In this document: piece after piece, positions 59,828-64,000 of the stretch | Numbering within the stretch: position 1 is the stretch's first letter | How the letters are laid out: every line of letters begins with the position of its first letter | Assembly: GCA_027532555.1 (NCBI GenBank) | Contig: JAPZTJ010000006.1 | Coordinates: forward strand, 21,347 to 85,346 | DNA: 64,000 bases | Reading direction: 5' to 3' | Source of the DNA: Aquidulcibacter sp. | GTDB lineage: Bacteria; Pseudomonadota; Alphaproteobacteria; Caulobacterales; Aquidulcibacteraceae | Made by a program: the position numbers and the translations under genes | Notes under the pieces: generated by a model | The model's input: only the letters and a program-made list of their open reading frames with translations | What the model was told of the DNA's origin: nothing | Database searches by the model: none

Positions 59828-60496
59828 ATGAACGTGATCAATCCGAATGTGAGTCAGCCAAAATGGACGCGTAGGCCGCAGGCGCGGCCAGATGAGGTAT
59901 TAGAGGCTGCCCTCGATGTCTTTGCCGTAAACGGCTTTGCCGCCACGCGGATGGACGATATCGCCAAGGCGGCTGGCCTCTCCAAAGCGGCGATCTATCT
60001 CTATTTTCCTTCCAAGGATGATGTGTTTAAGGCCTTGGTCGAGCAGAGGATTGGGGTCCTTCAGGGCCATTTTGATGCGGCAGCGAAGGATCAAAAGCGC
60101 GATCCAATTGCAGGCCTTCGCCTTGTGGCGCGCATGTGGGCCACCTCGTTTCACGATTTACGGGTCGCCGCGCTGCCGCGCATCATTCTGGCAGAAGCCT
60201 TGCGGTTTCCAGACCTCGCGGAATTCTACCATCGCACGGTGATTGAACGCACGCAGGGTGCCTTGGTCGAATTGATCCAAGCGGGGATAGATGCGGGCTT
60301 GTTTCGACAGGTTGAGCCGCTCTTGGCGGCCCGCGCGTTAGTGTCGCCATTGGTGTTTGAAATTATGCGCAGGCAGGCGTTCCCAGCCCACAACATCGGC
60401 CAACCGATGGAAGATTTGGTCGAGGCGATTTTCGACTTGTTTCTGAATGGCATTGCGGCGGTCCCGCCGCAGCATAATGCCGGAGTTAAGCCATGA
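59828..60496 (+). CDS. TetR/AcrR family transcriptional regulator
   Basis: 222 aa one-domain HTH repressor. The HTH is at about 22-65 (LEAALDVFAVNGFAATRMDDIAKAAGLSKAAIYLYFPSKDDVF). The C-terminal ligand domain is all-helical (GLRLVARMWATSFHD, IILAEALRFPDLAEFYH), of the AcrR C-terminal type. No ribosome-binding site precedes the ATG. It overlaps emrA by 4 bp (ATGA), so it probably represses its own operon and responds to a substrate of the pump. Confidence 0.9.
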   Translation: MNVINPNVSQPKWTRRPQARPDEVLEAALDVFAVNGFAATRMDDIAKAAGLSKAAIYLYFPSKDDVFKALVEQRIGVLQGHFDAAAKDQKRDPIAGLRLVARMWATSFHDLRVAALPRIILAEALRFPDLAEFYHRTVIERTQGALVELIQAGIDAGLFRQVEPLLAARALVSPLVFEIMRRQAFPAHNIGQPMEDLVEAIFDLFLNGIAAVPPQHNAGVKP

Positions 60497-61842
60497 ACCG
60501 AAAGAAAATCTTGACCACTATTGGCGGCGTGGTCGGCCTTGGTGCCCTATGGGCGATTGGCAGTTGGCTGTTGGTTGGGCGCTACCATATCTCGACCGAT
60601 AACGCCTATGTGCGCGCCGATATCACGATGGTGGCCGCCAAAACCGAAGGCTATGTTCGCAAGATTGACGCGCATGACAATGCGAAAGTCCTGACAGGTG
60701 CCTCCTTGGTGATTTTGGACCCTCGAGACTCGGAAGCAAGCGTTATGGCAGCAGAAGCTGACTTGGCTCGCGCCAAAGCCGAAGCCGCTCGAGCGCGGGC
60801 CGAAGCGCGGCGCATTGCATCTGAAGCAAATCGCATGGGGGCAGAGGCTGTGGCGTCTGCTGCAGGGGCGCGGCAGGCTGTAGCGCTGGCTAATCAAGCG
60901 CGCGCCGAAGCACGCGGCCGCACGCTCAGTGTCGCTGTCGCAACCGAACAAGTGGCCACCCAGTCGGATTTGGTTGTTCAAGCTCAAGCTTCCTTGCGGG
61001 CTGCAGAGGCTGCCAATCAGGTCGCAGAAGCGGATCGCGGTCGCTTTGCAGCTTTGGCCAAGCAAGGCTTTGTGTCGCAAGCTCGCATGGACCAAGTCGA
61101 AGCCCAAGCCAGTGCCGCTGCTGCCCGTGTGGCCGAAGCGCGCGCGGCAGTTGCGGTGTCCCGTCAACAAGTGGCGGTTCTAAGCGCCTCACGCTCTAAA
61201 TCGAGTAATGATGTCGGGTCCGCAGGCGCAGGCGCGCTGGGCGCTCAATCGGGCGCTGAGAGCGCTGCTGCTAGGGCGCAAGCTGCAGCCGCTGGGGCCG
61301 AATCAGGGCGCAGTGCTATTGGATCGGCTGCCGCTTCCATTCAGGCCGCCGATGCAGCCGTTTTGGCCGCGCAAGCCCGGCTAGACGCTGCCAAACTTGG
61401 ACAAGGCTATACGCAAGTCACCGCACCAATCTCTGGCGTCGTTGCCAACCGCACCGTGCAGGTGGGCCAATTGGTGCGCCCCGGCACCATTATGATGGCG
61501 CTTGTACCCCTCGATCAAGTTTATGTGGTCGCCAACTTCAAGGAGACCCAGATTGGGAAATTGGCACCAGGACAGAAGGTAAGCTTCAAAGTCGATGCTT
61601 TCCCCAATCAAAGGGTCACAGGTACGATTGAAAGTGTCGCACCGGCGTCAGGCTCTCAATTTTCGCTTCTGCCGACAGATACCGCTACCGGCAACTTCAC
61701 GAAAATTGTCCAACGGGTTCCTGTTCGGATCATGATTGACCCAGAGTGGCGGGAAAAAGGCATTTTACGTCCGGGCCTCTCGGCGGTGGTCGACGTGGAC
61801 ACGCGAAAGATTGAGCCTGCCGCCAAGGTCGCCCAGAAGTGA
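60493..61842 (+). CDS. emrA: EmrA/HlyD-type membrane fusion protein
   Basis: Periplasmic adaptor of a tripartite efflux pump, 449 aa. A single N-terminal membrane anchor is at about 8-28. The barrel/lipoyl half-motif ISTDNAYVRADITMVAAKTEGYV follows. A very Ala-rich coiled-coil hairpin (about 80-300) is longer than in E. coli EmrA. The second lipoyl half is GYTQVTAPISGVVANRTVQVGQLV, and beta-barrel domains close the protein. It is coupled to tetR and to the DHA2 transporter (GTGA overlap). The outer-membrane TolC partner is not in the window. Confidence 0.9.
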   Translation: MNRKKILTTIGGVVGLGALWAIGSWLLVGRYHISTDNAYVRADITMVAAKTEGYVRKIDAHDNAKVLTGASLVILDPRDSEASVMAAEADLARAKAEAARARAEARRIASEANRMGAEAVASAAGARQAVALANQARAEARGRTLSVAVATEQVATQSDLVVQAQASLRAAEAANQVAEADRGRFAALAKQGFVSQARMDQVEAQASAAAARVAEARAAVAVSRQQVAVLSASRSKSSNDVGSAGAGALGAQSGAESAAARAQAAAAGAESGRSAIGSAAASIQAADAAVLAAQARLDAAKLGQGYTQVTAPISGVVANRTVQVGQLVRPGTIMMALVPLDQVYVVANFKETQIGKLAPGQKVSFKVDAFPNQRVTGTIESVAPASGSQFSLLPTDTATGNFTKIVQRVPVRIMIDPEWREKGILRPGLSAVVDVDTRKIEPAAKVAQK

Positions 61843-63443
61843 GCGGGGAGGCCCCCACGGCCACAACGTCACCCCCACCGCCGGGGCCGGGCGGACTAAT
61901 CTATCCTAAGCCAACAATTGGCCTATGGATTGGCTTTGCCTGCATGGCTTTAGGCAATTTCATGGCCATTTTGGACATTCAAATCGTGGCTAGCTCGCTG
62001 CGTGAAATCCAAGCTGGTGTGTCGGCCAGCGCGGATGAATTGGTCTGGATCCAGACCTCGTATTTGGTCGCAGAAGTGATTGCCATCCCACTGTCCGGTT
62101 TTATGGGGCGGGCCCTGTCGATCCGGAATTTGTTCACGGCGGCCGCTCTTGGCTTTACCTTGGCTTCTCTGGGCTGCGCTTTTGCCCAGAACATCGAGAC
62201 CTTGGTTTTCTTTCGGATCATCCAAGGCTTCATGGGTGGGTTCATGATGCCCACAACTTTTGCCGCAGGCTTTTTGCTATTTGCGGAAAAGGATCGTGCG
62301 ACAGTCAATGTGATGATGGGGATGATTATGACGTCGGCACCAGCGATGGGGCCGGCTTTGGGAGGCTTTATCACCAGCGCGCTCGGCTGGCATTGGCTGT
62401 TTTTGGTCAATTTGTTGCCGGGAATTATCTGCGCGGTCGGCTGTTTCATGCTGATCCCGCTTAAGACCCCCGATTGGCCGTTGTTGCGCCGGATTGATAT
62501 CATCGGACTGATAGCTCTGGCGGTCTTCCTCGGCTCGTTAGAGATTGTGTTAGAAGAGGGACCGCGACAAGGCTGGCTTGCCAGCAGCGAGATTGGCTTC
62601 TTCTTGGCCACAATGTTGACTGGCGGTGGCGTGTTTTTCTGGCGCGCTTTCACCTTGGAAGAGCCGATCGTCAAACTCGATGCCTTTACAGACAGGAATT
62701 TTGCTGTCTGTGCGCTTCTTGCCTTCACAGTCGGTATTGGACTGTACGGCTCAGTCTATCTGCAACCGTTATTCTTGGGGCAAGTACGCGGCTATAACGC
62801 GCTCCAAATCGGGCAGGTCATGTTTGTGACCGGTGTGTTCATGCTGCTTAGCGCGCCGTTTGCCCGTCAAATCATCATGCGCGTTGATCCAAGACTTGCA
62901 ATTTTTGTGGGGGCAAGCCTTGTTGGTGGCTCTTGCCTCTTACAAGCCCATTTGACCGCACAATCGAGCTTCTGGGACTTCTTTTGGCCGCAGGCGATGC
63001 GCGGAAGTGGTTTGATTCTGTGCTTTGCTACCTTGTCGACCATCGCCTTGGGTACAATGCCGCCAGACAAAATCCAAAGCGCATCTGGCCTCTTTAATCT
63101 GACCCGGAATCTAGGCGGCGCGATTGGTTTGGCGGTATTGTCGACCATGAATGACTATTTCACCGTATTCCATCGTACCGAATTAGGGTCTGCGATGAAT
63201 GTCGGTGACCCAGTCCTCGCCGATCGACTGGCAGCGTCTGCGGCCAATCTGGCGGCGCATGGCGTCGCGAGTCCGGAGACAGCGGCCTTGGCCCAGCAGA
63301 TTCAGTTACTTAACCGAGAAGCGGCGGTCATGACGTTCAATAATCTGTTCATTTTGATCGCTGGCTTTTTGGCCTTGTCGATTCTGGTGATCCCATTGTT
63401 GGCGCGTGCAAATCCCAATCAAGGGTCTGGTGATGTTCATTAG
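61839..63443 (+). CDS. emrB: DHA2 family 14-TM drug:H+ antiporter, EmrB type
   Basis: 534 aa MFS transporter with about 14 hydrophobic helices. Family signature in helix 1 is GNFMAILDIQIVASSLREIQ. WIQTSYLVAEVIAIPLSGF, motif C in helix 5 (GMIMTSAPAMGPALGGFI) and the second-half repeat are present. It starts with GTG at 61839 overlapping the emrA stop. The N-terminal tail is Pro-rich. With EmrA it should export hydrophobic or acidic toxic compounds; the substrate is unknown. A REP-like element follows 7 bp after the stop. Confidence 0.92.
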   Translation: MSGEAPTATTSPPPPGPGGLIYPKPTIGLWIGFACMALGNFMAILDIQIVASSLREIQAGVSASADELVWIQTSYLVAEVIAIPLSGFMGRALSIRNLFTAAALGFTLASLGCAFAQNIETLVFFRIIQGFMGGFMMPTTFAAGFLLFAEKDRATVNVMMGMIMTSAPAMGPALGGFITSALGWHWLFLVNLLPGIICAVGCFMLIPLKTPDWPLLRRIDIIGLIALAVFLGSLEIVLEEGPRQGWLASSEIGFFLATMLTGGGVFFWRAFTLEEPIVKLDAFTDRNFAVCALLAFTVGIGLYGSVYLQPLFLGQVRGYNALQIGQVMFVTGVFMLLSAPFARQIIMRVDPRLAIFVGASLVGGSCLLQAHLTAQSSFWDFFWPQAMRGSGLILCFATLSTIALGTMPPDKIQSASGLFNLTRNLGGAIGLAVLSTMNDYFTVFHRTELGSAMNVGDPVLADRLAASAANLAAHGVASPETAALAQQIQLLNREAAVMTFNNLFILIAGFLALSILVIPLLARANPNQGSGDVH

Positions 63444-63449
63444 GCCATT

Positions 63450-63508
63450 GCTCGTGCGGCAAAGTCCAATGAGGTCCCGCTCTGCGCTACTGCTTCGTCG
63501 GGGATGAC
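63450..63508. repeat. REP-like palindromic element, copy B
   Basis: About 59 bp that align with 47590-47648 (shared blocks CTCGTGC, GGCAAAGTCCA, AGGTCCC, CGCTCT, GCTTCG and CGGGGATGAC). The 5' third found in copy A is missing. It lies directly after the emrB stop, as copy A lies after ppdK. Confidence 0.75.
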
Positions 63509-63593
63509 GGGGGGTGAAGGCCTTACACGCGCATTGTCGACGGGCGCGTTGCGGAGGCCTTGATTGCACGGAGCAACGCGCCTGTACGCCAGG

Positions 63594-63713
63594 ACCCCTT
63601 CAGTCCGCTTCGCGGCCAGCTTCCCCGTAAACGGGGAAGCGGCGTGTCCCAGCTGCTTCCGCCTGCCGCTTCCCCATTCATGGGGAAGCTCTGCCGAAGG
63701 CAGTGAAGGGGTG
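63594..63713. repeat. 120-bp nested palindromic element
   Basis: Outer arms ACCCCTTCA (63594-63602) and TGAAGGGGT (63705-63713) enclose two near-perfect hairpins with the same outer sequence: GCTTCCCCGT/ACGGGGAAGC (63619-63640) and GCTTCCCCAT/ATGGGGAAGC (63669-63690), and a small CTGCC/GGCAG hairpin. No coding potential. This looks like an intergenic mobile or structured repeat family. Confidence 0.8.
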
Positions 63714-63868
63714 TTTCAGCAGGGACAAAACAAAATCTATCCCACCCCATCCGTTACCCCATAACCTAGTCCCATCTCCGACGAGAGGGCGTTGTTGCTG
63801 CAGCGGCGACACCGGTTGGGGATGGGTAAGCGGGGTTAATCGGGGCAGACGTGGCTGCCTCGTGTTTT

Positions 63869-63891
63869 CATAAGGATTAGCTGTCCTTATG
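63869..63891 (+). repeat. 8-bp hairpin in the terminal non-coding region
   Basis: CATAAGGA and TCCTTATG surround a 7-nt loop. It lies in the 557-bp stretch 63444-64000, in which no gene is recognised; that stretch holds REP-like copy B, the 120-bp element, this hairpin and the one at 63977. Confidence 0.6.
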
Positions 63892-63976
63892 CCCGGTGTG
63901 CTCAAGACCGACTGCCGTGTGAAGCCGGAGGTCAGGTCTTTCAATAGGCTTGAATCAAAACTCGCGGGATCTCCTT

Positions 63977-63997
63977 GAGTGGGTTCTAAACCCACTC
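63977..63997. repeat. 9-bp hairpin at the window edge
   Basis: GAGTGGGTT and AACCCACTC are separated by CTA. It could be a terminator arm, but the sequence after it is cut off after three bases. Confidence 0.6.
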
Positions 63998-64000
63998 GTT

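Noticed and set aside
63594..63713. CRISPR array
   Set aside because: Only two similar hairpins with unequal spacing and arms, no spacer-repeat periodicity and no cas genes.
63678..63995. Reverse frame of 105 codons at the end of the window
   Set aside because: Its C-terminal part is made of the palindromic element and it runs through two hairpins; no domain seen. More likely chance in repeat DNA.

Overview
The window is a chromosomal segment of an alphaproteobacterium. The base composition looks moderately GC-rich by eye, with heavy use of TTG for leucine. The best family clues are the gene order rpsB-tsf-pyrH-frr-uppS-cdsA-dxr-rseP-bamA-ompH-lpxD-fabZ-lpxA-lpxI-lpxB, LpxI in place of LpxH, two-subunit GlyQ/GlyS, PPDK, SdhE near Mfd, a clpP-clpX-lon block, and a REC-REC-degenerate-GGDEF protein resembling PopA of Caulobacter. 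The Caulobacterales or a near relative is the most economical guess, but it is an inference; no 16S rRNA gene is present.

Layout. 1-8.5 kb: rpoB and rpoC, closed by a strong intrinsic terminator. 8.6-13.9 kb: small single genes (periplasmic alpha-carbonic anhydrase, exported DUF1330-like protein, SleB-type cell-wall hydrolase, short-chain dehydrogenase, sdhE, hemolysin III/PAQR protein, VOC protein). 13.9-17.4 kb: mfd. 17.6-32.8 kb: a long co-directional block that starts with translation factors (rpsB, tsf, pyrH, frr), moves to envelope lipid precursors (uppS, cdsA, dxr), then outer-membrane biogenesis (rseP, bamA, ompH) and lipid A synthesis (lpxD, fabZ, lpxA, lpxI, lpxB). Many junctions are 4-bp ATGA-type overlaps. 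32.8-38.5 kb: xseA in reverse, a fasciclin protein, then a tight reverse operon (PopA-like protein, FrnE-type DsbA, RuvX, AEC transporter). 38.5-41.6 kb: a second SDR and a TadG-like von Willebrand factor A pilus-assembly protein split by one in-frame TAG. 41.6-47.5 kb: glyQ, glyS, ppdK. 47.7-50.5 kb: a DEAD-box helicase (reverse) and an exported S1/P1 nuclease. 50.6-59.4 kb: clpP, clpX and lon, with three accessory genes (DUF1330, LldD-like oxidase, Ntn acylase) between clpX and lon. 59.5-63.4 kb: tRNA-Val(TAC) and a TetR-EmrA-EmrB efflux operon. The last 557 bp are non-coding and full of palindromes.

Most of the window is core housekeeping. No CRISPR array, prophage, transposase or obvious defence island is visible. 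The items most worth a second look are the TAG-interrupted Tad/vWA gene with its 30-bp tandem proline repeat, the PopA-like c-di-GMP effector candidate (I-site kept, active site lost), the acylase related to N-acyl-homoserine-lactone acylases, the TetR gene whose promoter geometry predicts a leaderless mRNA, and two families of palindromic intergenic repeats.
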